Source: Lysobacterales bacterium
GTDB taxonomy: Bacteria > Pseudomonadota > Gammaproteobacteria > Xanthomonadales > SZUA-5
NCBI GenBank assembly: GCA_022844135.1
Contig: JALHMG010000003.1
Span: 156,060 to 220,059, forward strand
Direction of reading: 5' to 3'
DNA length: 64,000 bases
Shown here: positions 28,613 to 37,586 of the stretch, one piece after another
Position numbering within the stretch: the stretch's first letter is position 1
Layout: each line of letters starts with the position of its first letter
Made by a program: the position numbers and the translations under genes
Notes under the pieces: model-generated
Databases searched by the model: none
Told to the model about the DNA's origin: nothing
The model's input: the letters and a program-made list of their open reading frames with translations, nothing else

Positions 28613-31081
28613 ATGTTTACAGGCCTGTTTTCCGACCTGCGACTGGGTCTACGCGCATTGAGCGCTCGTCCCGGCTTTTGCATCGCGGCGATCTTGACAC
28701 TGGCGCTCGGCATTGGCGCCAACACCGCGGTATTCAGCGTACTCAACGGCTTGTTGCTCAAGCCCTTGCCCTACGCCGATGGCGAACGCCTGGTGCAGGT
28801 GTACAACGTTTATCCAAAGATGAACCTGCTCGATGCAGGTTCCTCGGTTCCGGATTATCTGGATCGGAAGTCCGACATCGCAGCGCTGGAGGACTTGGCG
28901 CTGTACCACGGATCCAGCTTCAACCTCAGTCAGGATGGCGCACCGCAGCGCTTGACCGGCATTCGCGCCACGGCGTCCTTGTTTACGACGTTGGGGGTGG
29001 GCGCCAGCCTCGGACGAACGTTTGGCCAGGACAACGAAATCGTCGGCCAGGACCGTGTCGCCGTGCTCAGCCATGCCAGCTGGCAGAACCTGTTTGCCGG
29101 CGATCCGCGCATCCTCGATAGAGAGGTGCGGATGAATGGCGAGGTCTACCGAATTGTTGGCGTCATGCCTGAGGGTTTTGCGTTTCCGAACAAGGATGTT
29201 CAACTCTGGGTGCCATTCGCTTTTACCGAGCAGCAGCGCAGCGATGACGAACGCGGCAATGAGTTTTCGGTGTCGATCGGTCGGCTTGCTCCGGGTGCAA
29301 CGGTTGAGCAATTGAATGCGCAATTGCGGGCTGGCGCGATGAGTCTTGCCGATCGCGTAGCCGGCTTGGCCGACGAGCGCGCGGCCGGATACGCCACGTT
29401 CATTCGGGAAGGTGGCTTCTACGGCGAATCTAAGTCCCTTCGCGAATATTGGGTGGGCGAGATCAAACCGACTATTTTTCTGCTGCAATCGGTGGTGGCG
29501 CTGGTCTTGCTCATTGCCTGTGCCAATGTCGCCAATCTGATGCTGACGCGCGTCCACGCTCGCGAGAAAGAACTGTCGGTGAAGACCGCGATTGGCGCCG
29601 GCCGCTGGCGCATCGCCCGGCAACTGCTGGCCGAATCCACGCTACTGGCGCTTGCGGGCGGCGCAGTCGGCGTGGCCGTGGCCTACGCCGCGTTGCATCT
29701 GCTGGATGTTTTCGATTTGGCGGGCAACCGATTTGCCGATCAGATCGGCATCGATCATTCGGTGTTGTTGTTTACCATCGGCCTGAGCTGCGCGACCGGC
29801 ATGCTGTTCGGCTTGATGCCGGCGCTATCTCCGCTGGGCGGCCGCGTCAACGAGATCCTGAAGGAAGGTGGCCGCAGCATGGGCGGCAGTCGAGCCGCAC
29901 GCATGACACGGCAGTTGCTCGTCATTGCCCAGATGGGCCTGGCGGTCAGCCTGCTGGTTGGCGCTGGATTGCTGTTGCGTAGTTTCTGGAGCGCCCAGGC
30001 GCAGGACCCCGGTTTCGTGGAAGAAGGCCTGCTGACCGCACGGGTTGAGTTGCCAACCAGCACCTACCCTGAGGACAGCCAGAGAGCTGCCTTCTTCGAG
30101 CGCACATTGAGCGAAATCCGCGCTTTGCCTGGCGTCAGCAATGCCGCCTTTGTGAGCGGCTTACCATTCCAAGGTAGCAACTGGATGTCGTCGTATCGGA
30201 TCGATGGACAGGAAGTAGCTCCGGGTCAGCCTGCGCCACACGGCTTCATTCGCATCGTCGACGAGAGCTTTTTTGCCGCGATGCGGATTCCGGTGTTGCA
30301 AGGGCGCGGTTTCGACGTCTCCGACAGTGCCACGTCGACGCGCGTCGTGGTGATCGATCAGGTATTGGCCGATAAGTACTTTCCGCGAGGCGATGCGATT
30401 GGCCAGACCATCCTCTGGGGCGGCGAAGACGAACCGCTCAAGTGGACGATCGTTGGCGTCGTTGGAACGATCAAGAGCATCAACCTCACAGAGCAGGTCA
30501 CGAAGGAGACCTATTACTTCAGCTTCAGGCAGCAGCCGGCCGATCAGGGCTCCCTGGTGCTGCGCACGGGCCTTCCCACTGGCGGTCTGGTTGAGGGACT
30601 GCGTGAGGCGGTGCTCAAGGTCGATCCGCAACAGCCCATCCACGACATTCGCACCATGGACGAACGGATCGGTATCGCCATGGACGAGCGCCGCGCGCCG
30701 ATGTTGCTCGTGCTGATATTCGCCAGCATCGCCCTGCTGCTGGCGATCGTCGGCATCTTCGGCGTGCTTTCGCATATGGTTCAGCAACGCACCGGCGAAA
30801 TCGGCGTACGCCTCGCCATCGGCGCCCGCACCAACGATGTGCAGCGATTGATTCTGGCTCAGGGAGCCCGAATCGTAGCCTATGGTCTGGTGCTGGGAAT
30901 CGCCGGCGCGCTAACCCTCTCCGCGTTCATGAAGTCGCAGCTGTTCGGCGTGAGCAGCTCGGACCCGTTGACGCTGATATCGGTGCTGCTCCTGTTGGGT
31001 GGCACCGCCCTGTTCGCCTGCTGGCTGACGGCGCGGCGAGCCGCCGCGACACAACCGCTGGTCGCGCTTCGCCAGGAGTGA
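28613..31081 (+). CDS. orphan MacB-like permease (ADOP/FtsX family)
   Basis: An 822-aa membrane protein with two FtsX-type modules. N-terminal FSDLRLGLRALSARPGFCIAAILTLALGIGANTAVFSVLNGLL is typical of the acidobacterial duplicated orphan permeases (LALGIGANTAVFS is the diagnostic part). Each half has one MacB_PCD periplasmic domain and a helix bundle; the C-terminal bundle reads IGVRLAIGARTNDVQRLIL. No ATPase gene is adjacent, which is the rule for this family. Preceded by a sigma-54-type promoter, suggesting control by an enhancer-binding response regulator encoded elsewhere. Substrate unknown; efflux or envelope stress is inferred from MacB relatives. Confidence 0.9.
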   Translation: MFTGLFSDLRLGLRALSARPGFCIAAILTLALGIGANTAVFSVLNGLLLKPLPYADGERLVQVYNVYPKMNLLDAGSSVPDYLDRKSDIAALEDLALYHGSSFNLSQDGAPQRLTGIRATASLFTTLGVGASLGRTFGQDNEIVGQDRVAVLSHASWQNLFAGDPRILDREVRMNGEVYRIVGVMPEGFAFPNKDVQLWVPFAFTEQQRSDDERGNEFSVSIGRLAPGATVEQLNAQLRAGAMSLADRVAGLADERAAGYATFIREGGFYGESKSLREYWVGEIKPTIFLLQSVVALVLLIACANVANLMLTRVHAREKELSVKTAIGAGRWRIARQLLAESTLLALAGGAVGVAVAYAALHLLDVFDLAGNRFADQIGIDHSVLLFTIGLSCATGMLFGLMPALSPLGGRVNEILKEGGRSMGGSRAARMTRQLLVIAQMGLAVSLLVGAGLLLRSFWSAQAQDPGFVEEGLLTARVELPTSTYPEDSQRAAFFERTLSEIRALPGVSNAAFVSGLPFQGSNWMSSYRIDGQEVAPGQPAPHGFIRIVDESFFAAMRIPVLQGRGFDVSDSATSTRVVVIDQVLADKYFPRGDAIGQTILWGGEDEPLKWTIVGVVGTIKSINLTEQVTKETYYFSFRQQPADQGSLVLRTGLPTGGLVEGLREAVLKVDPQQPIHDIRTMDERIGIAMDERRAPMLLVLIFASIALLLAIVGIFGVLSHMVQQRTGEIGVRLAIGARTNDVQRLILAQGARIVAYGLVLGIAGALTLSAFMKSQLFGVSSSDPLTLISVLLLLGGTALFACWLTARRAAATQPLVALRQE

Positions 31082-31201
31082 GTTGTCGCCGCCGGAACGT
31101 GCGATCGAATCGACGGGATACCTGGCTTCGGCGGCGCGAGGCGCTTGGACGCAGCGCGTTCGAACCTGCACGTTCGGCAGCGGCTTCCAAAGTCTCTGAC
31201 T

Positions 31202-31495
31202 TTATTGCGCATCGATCGCCAACACTCGTAGGCTCAGCGAGACATCGTCCTTCATGGCCCAGAACCAGTCGCGCGCAACCAGAGCCATCAGCGTCTCAGC
31301 GGTAGCCAACACCTGCGCCGGATCGGCGCAATCTGCCTCGCAAATGATTGCCGGGTACTGCGCGCGGAAGCGCCACGCGCTGGGTGCATTGCCCAGCAGG
31401 TGTCGCGCAACTCGATCAAGAACAGCAACCGCTACGGCATGCCCGTAAGACTTTTCAAGTTCCTCAAGCTCATTCACCGCCAGTTTCAGTTTCAT
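31202..31495 (-). CDS. small protein resembling a degenerate GGDEF domain
   Basis: A 97-aa protein. The pattern YGHAVAVAVLDRVARHLL, then WRFRAQYPAIICEAD, then ATAETLMALVAR and VSLSLRVLAID mirrors the order GHxxGDxxL / RYGGDEFxxLL / ALAERL / VTxSIGVA of diguanylate cyclases, but the signature GGDEF is replaced by RAQYP and the domain is short. It cannot be an active cyclase. It could be a c-di-GMP or protein-binding remnant, or unrelated; the assignment is by eye only. No operon partner. Confidence 0.45.
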   Translation of the reverse strand: MKLKLAVNELEELEKSYGHAVAVAVLDRVARHLLGNAPSAWRFRAQYPAIICEADCADPAQVLATAETLMALVARDWFWAMKDDVSLSLRVLAIDAQ

Positions 31496-31548
31496 GATTC
31501 GCGGGCCCCGCTGATGCCAGGCATGATCGCATCGATATCTACGCGCCC

Positions 31549-31714
31549 CCTTGGACTGCGGCCGCCCCTGCTGAAGTTTTCCCGCTGCACAGCCTGCTGT
31601 GCAGAGCAGCGAACATCCTGCTCAGCAGCAGGCTGCTGAGCCCAAAGCGGCAGCAGGGCTGCCGCAGTCCAAGGGCTGAGCGCAAAGCGACAACAGGGCT
31701 GCCGCAGTCCAAGG
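31549..31714. repeat. composite hairpin repeat, also present at 49282-49343
   Basis: Part of the 310-base gene-free stretch before arsS. It contains CTTGGACTGCGGC, a hairpin with CTGCACAG/CTGTGCAG arms (31585-31604), a hairpin with GCTCAGCAG/CTGCTGAGC arms (31620-31641), and two copies of GGGCTGCCGCAGTCCAAGG (31656-31674, 31696-31714) in inverted sense to the first. The same CCTTGGACTGCGGCAGCC and CTGCACAG hairpin pieces lie before aceB. Confidence 0.8.
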
Positions 31715-31729
31715 ATGCCGATCTTGGCG

Positions 31730-31784
31730 GAGCGCGGATGCGCTCAACTCTCGAAGGCGTGGTCAGTCGTTTCGAACCCGAACG
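31730..31784 (+). pseudogene. relic of the 5' part of aceB
   Basis: Fifty-five bases that align with 49517-49574 of the malate synthase gene with few differences: GAGCGCGGATGCGCTCAACT is identical, followed by CTCGAAGGCGT and TCGTTTCGAACC; two bases are missing relative to aceB and there are a few substitutions. It does not encode a continuing product here. It lies next to a repeat that also flanks the intact aceB, so it came from an old duplication or recombination involving that locus. Confidence 0.75.
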
Positions 31785-31805
31785 GATTTCGCCGCCGATT
31801 CGCGT

Positions 31806-32756
31806 CTAACCCGCCAACGCCCCGCCGCAGCTCGATCCCTGGCCTGCGGTGCAGCCGAAGCAATGTCCGGCGACGGCGATTTTGCGTGGGATTTCGGCCT
31901 GCAGCAAATCGCCTAAATGCACCGGCCGTTCGCCCGCAGACAAGCGCAGCATCTGGTTGAAATCGCAGTCGAAGACATGGCCGTCGTAGTCGACGCTGAG
32001 CAGCGAGCGGCACATCACGCCTGGAAGGTTCTCGTCGCGGTGCGCATCGATCAGTTTTAGTAAGTACTCGTCGAATTTGCCCTTGGACACCAGCCACGAA
32101 CCGAAGCGCTGGATGGGCATGTTGGCGAGCGCAAACAAGGCGTTGAAGCGGATGCCAAAATTCTCCGCGAGCAAGCGTTTGTAGTCGATTTCGAGTTTCT
32201 GCTGAATCGGCGGAAGAAAAGCGCCGTTCGGGTTGTACACCAGATTCAACGGCAAGCGCGGATCGCTGCCGTAACCGAGCGCGTTGAGTTGCTGCAAAGC
32301 ACGGATCGACGATTCGAAGACGCCGTCGCCTCGCTGCTCATCGACATTCGATTGGCTGTAACACGGCAGCGAAGCGACAATTTCCACGCGCTGCTCGGCC
32401 AGAAAGCTCCCGACCCAATCGTACCCCGGCTCTGCCATGATCGTGGGGTTGAGTCGATCCATGACGTGGATGCCGCGTGCGCTCGCTTCGCTCACCAGCC
32501 AGCGAAACAACGGGTTCATTTCCGGCGATCCGCCGGTCAAATCGAAACGCCGCACGCCATGGCGCGCCGCGACATCGAAGGCCAACTCCATTGTGGGCCG
32601 ATCCATCAACTCTTTGCGCCGCGGGCCGGCGTTGACGTGGCAGTGGATGCAACTCAAGTTGCACAAATAGCCCAGATTCAATTGCAAGGTATCGATGCGC
32701 TCGCGCTCGATAGCGGGAAACCGGTGAGCCTGAAGACGCGGCAGTACGTCGTGCAT
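31806..32756 (-). CDS. arsS: arsenosugar biosynthesis radical SAM protein ArsS
   Basis: A 316-aa radical SAM enzyme. The iron-sulfur motif is CNLSCIHC (C-x3-C-x2-C), followed by HVNAGPRRKE and FDLTGGSPEMNP. The C-terminal auxiliary region has VMCRSLLSVDYDGHVFDCDFNQM and the Cys-rich end CFGCTAGQGSSCGG, as in ArsS/DUF3641 proteins (short forms quoted). ArsS adds a 5'-deoxyadenosyl group to dimethylarsinous acid, the first committed step to arsenosugars. It starts 9 bases after arsM, whose product supplies the methylated arsenic substrate. All expected cysteines are present. Confidence 0.95.
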   Translation of the reverse strand: MHDVLPRLQAHRFPAIERERIDTLQLNLGYLCNLSCIHCHVNAGPRRKELMDRPTMELAFDVAARHGVRRFDLTGGSPEMNPLFRWLVSEASARGIHVMDRLNPTIMAEPGYDWVGSFLAEQRVEIVASLPCYSQSNVDEQRGDGVFESSIRALQQLNALGYGSDPRLPLNLVYNPNGAFLPPIQQKLEIDYKRLLAENFGIRFNALFALANMPIQRFGSWLVSKGKFDEYLLKLIDAHRDENLPGVMCRSLLSVDYDGHVFDCDFNQMLRLSAGERPVHLGDLLQAEIPRKIAVAGHCFGCTAGQGSSCGGALAG

Positions 32757-32765
32757 GACGGGATC

Positions 32766-33800
32766 TCAACAACAAGGAGCGACGTTGGCGACCGGCGTCG
32801 GCGCGCAATCGAACAGACCATAGTGCCGCCGCTGATCGCCGACGAGATCGAAATGGGCCGCAAAACGGGTGCTTGCGAGCATGTCGAAGGTATTTCCGCA
32901 AACGCGCAGCGGTCGACCTGTTTCAAAGTGATGATGGTCATCCAGATCGAAAGCGTGCGGCGCGCCCTCGATGCTGCCGCGATAGGTCGTGATCTGGCCG
33001 AAGTCCTCGCAGCGATCTTCAAGCGGCAGCTTGAATGCGCGCCAGGTAATCGAGGCGAATCCGATCATCCCGATCTTGGCGATGATCGCCTCGTCTTGCA
33101 GCGCGATCGGCGATTCCTTGATGCGCCGCACATCGCTGCAGCCAGCGTTGGCCATCAGGCGCCGAAAATCCTCGCGGTACATCGCCCCGCCCAGGCATTC
33201 GCCGAGCAGTACCGGATCGCGCGCAAGCTCCGCGGGCACTCGGCGGTTGGCAAAAACGTCCGAGAAGTACAGCTCGCCACCGGGCTTGAGAACACGCATG
33301 ATCTCGCGGAAGACGCGCGGCTTTTCGGGCGACAAGTTGAGCACGCAGTTGCTGACAACGACATCGACGCTGCCATCGGCGATGCCGCAGGCCGCCAGGT
33401 CCTCAATGAAACCTTCGATGAACTCGACGTTGCTCTGCGCATAACCGTAGCGTTGTGCCTGCCAACCCAGATGTGCCCGCGCCACCGTGAGTTGCTCAGC
33501 CGTCATATCGACGCCGATCACGCGGCCGCGCTCGCCTACCAGACGCGACAACAGATAGGCATCGCGACCGCTGCCGCAACCCAGATCGAGCACCGTCATG
33601 GCTTTGAGCGCAAGCGGCAGCGGCGAGCCGCAGCCGTAGAAGCGCTCGCGTACGGCCGGGTGCACGTCGTCCAACAAGCGCCGCAAATACGCCGGCATGG
33701 CATCGATGGTGCAGCAGGCGCCGGTCTTCAGATCGCTCGACGACTGCAGCACGCTGCCGTAGTAATGGCGAATGGCGGCGAGGGATTCAGTAGCGATCAT
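32766..33800 (-). CDS. arsM: arsenite S-adenosylmethionine methyltransferase
   Basis: A 344-aa methyltransferase: SAM motif VLDLGCGSGRDAYLLSRLVG, VIGVDMTAEQL, VVVSNCVLNLSPEK (arsenic-binding Cys) and LGECLGGAMY (second Cys), plus GACCTIDAMP near the N-terminus. These conserved cysteines define ArsM, which methylates As(III) to mono- and dimethylated forms in the cytoplasm. Start chosen at MIATESLAAIRHYYG, which has AGGAA upstream; a longer frame to 33914 lacks support. The pairing with arsS marks an arsenosugar pathway. Confidence 0.94.
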   Translation of the reverse strand: MIATESLAAIRHYYGSVLQSSSDLKTGACCTIDAMPAYLRRLLDDVHPAVRERFYGCGSPLPLALKAMTVLDLGCGSGRDAYLLSRLVGERGRVIGVDMTAEQLTVARAHLGWQAQRYGYAQSNVEFIEGFIEDLAACGIADGSVDVVVSNCVLNLSPEKPRVFREIMRVLKPGGELYFSDVFANRRVPAELARDPVLLGECLGGAMYREDFRRLMANAGCSDVRRIKESPIALQDEAIIAKIGMIGFASITWRAFKLPLEDRCEDFGQITTYRGSIEGAPHAFDLDDHHHFETGRPLRVCGNTFDMLASTRFAAHFDLVGDQRRHYGLFDCAPTPVANVAPCC

Positions 33801-33923
33801 CGGGAGTTCCTCAGCGTTAGGAGTAAAGAAGAACCGGCGCGGCGAGCGCCACGACAATTCGTGACGGGCGTGTGCCGCCAGCCGGGCGGAGAGGTTCGAG
33901 CCTGAATAATTCACCGATCGCCA

Positions 33924-35219
33924 TCATCGAGCTGCCCGCCCCGGCGATAGGACCGGCCAGCCAGCGCGCAGCTGTCGCCAGCCCACCAGATCGACCGCGA
34001 GCGCAAGCGCGATCGTCGTCCACTGGACCCACGCAACCCAGGGCAGTAGCGCAAAAGGATCGCCCTCTCGTCCCAGCTCGCCGTGCGTCAGCAGCGTCAT
34101 CGACAGCGCCGCGCACATGGCCCAGGGGGTTGCGGCGCGGGTCAGTGCGGCGAGCGGCAAGAACCACAGCGCATACCAGGCGTTGACCACAGGCGACAGC
34201 AGCAGCAACGCGATCAGCAGCGCTGCTGCGTGGCGCGCCAGGTACCGGCGCTTCGCGCACAGCGCCAGCGCGGCCGCGAAAGCGAGCACGAGCGCGACAG
34301 CGATCGGCCGCGCAGCGTCGCTGCCGAAGGCGCCAGCGAGCAACGCAAAGCCGCCGGGGTTGAAGGTCCACTGCGTGCCGAATGCCAGCAAGCCTGCAGC
34401 ATCGCCGAGGGCCAGGAACGGGGCATAGCAAAGCGCGAGAAGGGCCAGCATGGTTGACGCAGCTCGCAGCGCGTTCCCCATCCCGACCGTGGCGAACAGC
34501 AGCGGCGCGACGATGAGTCCGCTGATTTTGGTCGCAACGGCCGCGCCAAGCAGCGCGCCGGCGGTTGCGACCCGCGAGGTGCGCACGGCGATGATGGCGA
34601 AGAACAACAGCCAGCCGAGCAGGATGTCCGGGTGCAGATTGACGAAGCCGAAGAAAAACAGCGCTGGATTCAGCGCGACCAGCGCCAGCGCACGGCGCGG
34701 CGCGTAGCGCATGGCCTGCCACAGCGCGATCAAGTGCAACACCAGCACCAGAAAGCGCAGCGGCCACAAGCTGTTTTCGCCGAGCAGCCACGAGGTCGCA
34801 AACAGCGCCTGCAACAGCGGACCGTAAATCGTAGGCGTGTCCGGATAGTTGACGCCATCGAGCGCGGCTTGCGCGGCGGGCGGCAGACTTTCGTCGCCGA
34901 AGAACTCCGCAGGCGCCGCGCCATACGGCGTGCCGTGGCTCAGCGTGCGCCAGCCATCCCACTGGTAGCGATAGAAATCATCTTCCGCCACCGGATGTGC
35001 GGCCATGGCGATGAGCCCCGCGAGCGCAGCGCACGCCAGCAATCGGCGTTTGGAGTAGCGCTCGCGCCAGCACCCAATCAGCGCCACATGCGCGAGCACC
35101 AGCAGGCCCACCAACACCGGCAGCGGCCACCCGAGGCGTGTGCCGATGGCGATCAGCGCAAAAACGGCCAGCAACGCGTTCAAGGTGCCGGCGCACGCCG
35201 CCGGAGCGCGTCGATCCAT
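33924..35219 (-). CDS. polytopic glycosyltransferase, GT-C-like (GT87/DUF2029-type)
   Basis: A 431-aa protein with about eleven to twelve hydrophobic helices. The first loop carries EDDFYRYQWDGWRTLSHG TPYG, an acidic DD motif as in GT-C mannosyl- and arabinosyltransferases that use polyprenyl-phosphate sugars, and NPALFFFGFVNLHPDILLGWL follows. It overlaps the GT2 gene by 40 bases, so both are made together: a GT2 that could charge a lipid carrier and a GT-C that could use it on the periplasmic side (inference). A 123-base gap, in which I see no gene, separates it from arsM. Confidence 0.82.
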   Translation of the reverse strand: MDRRAPAACAGTLNALLAVFALIAIGTRLGWPLPVLVGLLVLAHVALIGCWRERYSKRRLLACAALAGLIAMAAHPVAEDDFYRYQWDGWRTLSHGTPYGAAPAEFFGDESLPPAAQAALDGVNYPDTPTIYGPLLQALFATSWLLGENSLWPLRFLVLVLHLIALWQAMRYAPRRALALVALNPALFFFGFVNLHPDILLGWLLFFAIIAVRTSRVATAGALLGAAVATKISGLIVAPLLFATVGMGNALRAASTMLALLALCYAPFLALGDAAGLLAFGTQWTFNPGGFALLAGAFGSDAARPIAVALVLAFAAALALCAKRRYLARHAAALLIALLLLSPVVNAWYALWFLPLAALTRAATPWAMCAALSMTLLTHGELGREGDPFALLPWVAWVQWTTIALALAVDLVGWRQLRAGWPVLSPGRAAR

Positions 35220-35911
35220 GCGCCAATACGTAGCTTCAGCGTCATGCCGATGATGCCGCAGCCCGCGCCAATCACGCCGCGCCAGGTGCCGCTGATCTTG
35301 CTGACGCCAACGCGCCGATCGGTATGCACCGGCAACTCGACGATGCGCAATTCATGGAGCAAGGCCTTGACTTGCATCTCGACGGTCCAACCATAGGCGT
35401 CGTCGGCCATCCGTAACCGATCGAGCGCGCGGCGGCGGATCGCTCGCAGCGGCCCGAGGTCGGCGAACCGATGGCCGAACAGGCAGCGAATCAGGATCAC
35501 CGCGAAGCGCGTTCCGGCCAGTTGCGGCGGCGTCATCGCGCCCGCCTCGACCCATTCGAGCGGGCGCTTGCCGAGCGCCAGGTCGGCGCCGTGATCGAGG
35601 GCCATCAGCAACCCCCAGGCGTCGTCCGCGCGCACCGAACCATCGCCATCGACGAACAACACGGCCTCGGCATCGCCGATCTCGCGCAGCGCGCGCAAAC
35701 AGGCGGCGCCATAACCTCGGCGCTCCTCGCGCACCACTGTTGCCCCAGCGGCGGCGGCAACGTCGCCGGTTCCGTCGAGCGAGCCGTTGTCGCAGACGAT
35801 GACGCGATCGACCAACGCGCGGCGCCCCCGCCGCGCGCTGAGCAAGTCGCCAACCACGCGCCCGATCACCGGCGCCTCATCGCGCGCCGGAACGATGGCG
35901 ACGGTGCGCAT
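35180..35911 (-). CDS. family 2 glycosyltransferase
   Basis: A 243-aa GT-A enzyme: PARDEAPVIGRVVGDLL, VIVCDNGSLDGTGDVA, the DxD-like FVDGDGSVRADD, and GYGAACLRALREI. It resembles dolichyl-phosphate mannose synthase-like GT2 enzymes without C-terminal membrane helices. NCBI families named arsenosugar biosynthesis glycosyltransferases exist (recalled as TIGR04283 and TIGR04282); membership was not tested. The ATG overlaps the stop of the barrel gene (TGATG) and its 3' end overlaps the GT-C gene by 40 bases. Confidence 0.88.
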   Translation of the reverse strand: MRTVAIVPARDEAPVIGRVVGDLLSARRGRRALVDRVIVCDNGSLDGTGDVAAAAGATVVREERRGYGAACLRALREIGDAEAVLFVDGDGSVRADDAWGLLMALDHGADLALGKRPLEWVEAGAMTPPQLAGTRFAVILIRCLFGHRFADLGPLRAIRRRALDRLRMADDAYGWTVEMQVKALLHELRIVELPVHTDRRVGVSKISGTWRGVIGAGCGIIGMTLKLRIGAWIDALRRRAPAP

Positions 35912-36747
35912 CAGAAACTACGACCGACGCTGAGCGCGAACACATCGCTCTTGGCGGTATTGCGCCCATCGAACTTGCGGCCGTAATCGAGCCCAAGCGA
36001 CCACGTATCGCTGGGCGCGAAGCTGAACCCGACCAGCCACAAGTCGTAGTCCTCTTCGAGTTCGGGAAAGCGCGCTGGCGAGAAGCCAGGACCGCCGATA
36101 TCGAGATCGCCGCGGCTGTCGACCGAGTTCCAGCTCACGCGACCCGTGAAGCGGTCGTTGAAACCGTAGCTCAACGTACGGTTGAAGTACCATTCGTTCG
36201 GCACCTCTCCGCTGCGAAAGCGATAGCCGATTTCGCTCTGCCAGACGAAACCCGAATCGAAACTGCGACCCGTGATTACCGACAACTCGCCGCCACCTTC
36301 GCCGTCGCCGATGGCGCTGATCGCGCCGGTATCGTAGTCGCCAGCGATCAGCACAGCGCCAGCAAGCGCCAGCGTGAACGGGCGGTCCTCGAACTGATCG
36401 AAAGCCAGCCAGCGCACGCCGATGCGCGCGTCGGTGAATCCATCCAGCCCGCCTTCGGGCGCCAATCCCGGATCGACAACGAAGTCGCTTTCGGCATACC
36501 CGGCGCGAATATCGATCGCAAGGCGGTCGCTCAATCCGTAGGCGTAGTTCACCTCGAAGGTGCGCAGCTCGAGGTCGGCCGGCAGCGACATTTCGTTCTC
36601 TGCGACGTAAAAACGATCGGCGGTTTGATCGATGTAGCTGAAACTCAGTTCATGGCCGCCGGCGGTCGGCAACCAGGGCGAAACGGCATGCGCCGACGCA
36701 CTGGCGGCGAGGGCGACTGCGGTGGCGCTCACGATGGCAATTTTCAT
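35911..36747 (-). CDS. outer-membrane beta-barrel protein
   Basis: A 278-aa protein with signal peptide MKIAIVSATAVALAASASAHA, amphipathic strands throughout (LSFSYIDQTADRFYV, FEVNYAYGLSDRLAIDIRAGY, WSLGLDYGRKF) and a terminal Phe (FALSVGRSF), the signal for Bam-dependent insertion. It looks like the transporter/phenol-meta-pathway-like barrel group. Within this operon it may be an exit or entry pore for the arsenic product or a structural partner (inference). It starts 13 bases after the small CxxC gene. Confidence 0.82.
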   Translation of the reverse strand: MKIAIVSATAVALAASASAHAVSPWLPTAGGHELSFSYIDQTADRFYVAENEMSLPADLELRTFEVNYAYGLSDRLAIDIRAGYAESDFVVDPGLAPEGGLDGFTDARIGVRWLAFDQFEDRPFTLALAGAVLIAGDYDTGAISAIGDGEGGGELSVITGRSFDSGFVWQSEIGYRFRSGEVPNEWYFNRTLSYGFNDRFTGRVSWNSVDSRGDLDIGGPGFSPARFPELEEDYDLWLVGFSFAPSDTWSLGLDYGRKFDGRNTAKSDVFALSVGRSF

Positions 36748-36760
36748 GGTCGTACTCCAA

Positions 36761-37066
36761 TTAACCCAAGCGCCAGCGGCGGTTCAGGTAGCTGACGACT
36801 GCTCCGCGTTCGCGCCGCGAGAGCGAGAATTCATCGGCCTGCACGCGCTCGACGAGGCTCATTGCCGCCGCCTTGTCGCTCACGCCGCCCGGCACCGGGC
36901 ACGACGAACAGGCGATTTTCTGCAGATACACTTTGCGCCCCTGGGCGACTGGATCGCTGCCGCCGCCCGGCGACAACGTGCCTGAGGCGATGGCGCTGGT
37001 GGCCAGGCTAAGGCCAAGAACGAAGGCGCCGAAGAGTGCCCGGCTGCGGGCATGGATCTGTTGCAT
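36761..37066 (-). CDS. small secreted CxxC protein
   Basis: A 101-aa protein with signal peptide (RSRALFGAFVLGLSLATSAIA) and one CxxC motif in GRKVYLQKIACSSCPVPGG. The layout resembles a class I cytochrome c N-terminus but the haem His is replaced by Pro (CSSCP), so haem attachment is not expected; a thiol-disulfide role or metal(loid) binding is more likely. The end VVSYLNRRWRLG resembles the last helix of small c-type cytochromes. Start chosen at MQQIHARS with AAGGAG upstream. Confidence 0.75.
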   Translation of the reverse strand: MQQIHARSRALFGAFVLGLSLATSAIASGTLSPGGGSDPVAQGRKVYLQKIACSSCPVPGGVSDKAAAMSLVERVQADEFSLSRRERGAVVSYLNRRWRLG

Positions 37067-37139
37067 CGTACTGACTCCTTGTGTGGCTGTGGTGGGTGCG
37101 GGTCGTTCTTTGCGGCCAGGCATCGGCACGGCGCGGCGC

Positions 37140-37586
37140 TCATCGCAAAACCGCCTCGTAACCTTCCGGCAAGCGATTCCAGGCCGCGCCATAAACGTGG
37201 ACTCGGCGGGTGACAGCGCCACTCGGATCGCGAAACGTGCCCCCGGCCTGCGCCCATCCGAGGACGCCGCCGTACAGGTTGTAGGCCTCGATGCCGCGAC
37301 GTCGCAGGGCCAACGTCGCCGCGCCGCTGCGTACGCCGATGGTGCAGTAGACGACCACTGGACGGGCGCCTAAGTCGGCCGGCAGATCCTGCTCGGCGAT
37401 CGCGCCGTCGATCATCGAGACCGCCCGCTCACCGCTGCTGCGAACGTCGAGCCAGAGGGCGCCGTCGAGCGCCTTTGCGCTCGCTATGTCGATGGTCGGC
37501 GCCGTCGGATACGCCGCAGCGCCAGCGCGGGCCAGCTCGTCGACGCTGCTTGCGGACAAAGCCGCGGCCAAGAGCCACGCGATCAT
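37140..37586 (-). CDS. secreted rhodanese-like protein
   Basis: A 148-aa single-domain rhodanese with a short signal sequence (MIAWLLAAALSASS). LWLDVRSSGE and the active-site loop VVVYCTIGVRSG with catalytic Cys are intact, followed by YNLYGGVLGWAQAG. Expected in the periplasm, where it could carry persulfide sulfur. Its ATG overlaps the stop of the DEP gene by four bases. In an arsenic operon a sulfur-transfer enzyme could serve thio-arsenical chemistry (inference). Confidence 0.9.
   Translation of the reverse strand: MIAWLLAAALSASSVDELARAGAAAYPTAPTIDIASAKALDGALWLDVRSSGERAVSMIDGAIAEQDLPADLGARPVVVYCTIGVRSGAATLALRRRGIEAYNLYGGVLGWAQAGGTFRDPSGAVTRRVHVYGAAWNRLPEGYEAVLR

Noticed and set aside
32289..33905. 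538-codon plus-strand frame
   Set aside because: Antisense to arsS and arsM, both of which have clear catalytic motifs.
36761..37066. c-type cytochrome
   Set aside because: The motif is CSSCP, not CxxCH, so covalent haem binding is not supported.
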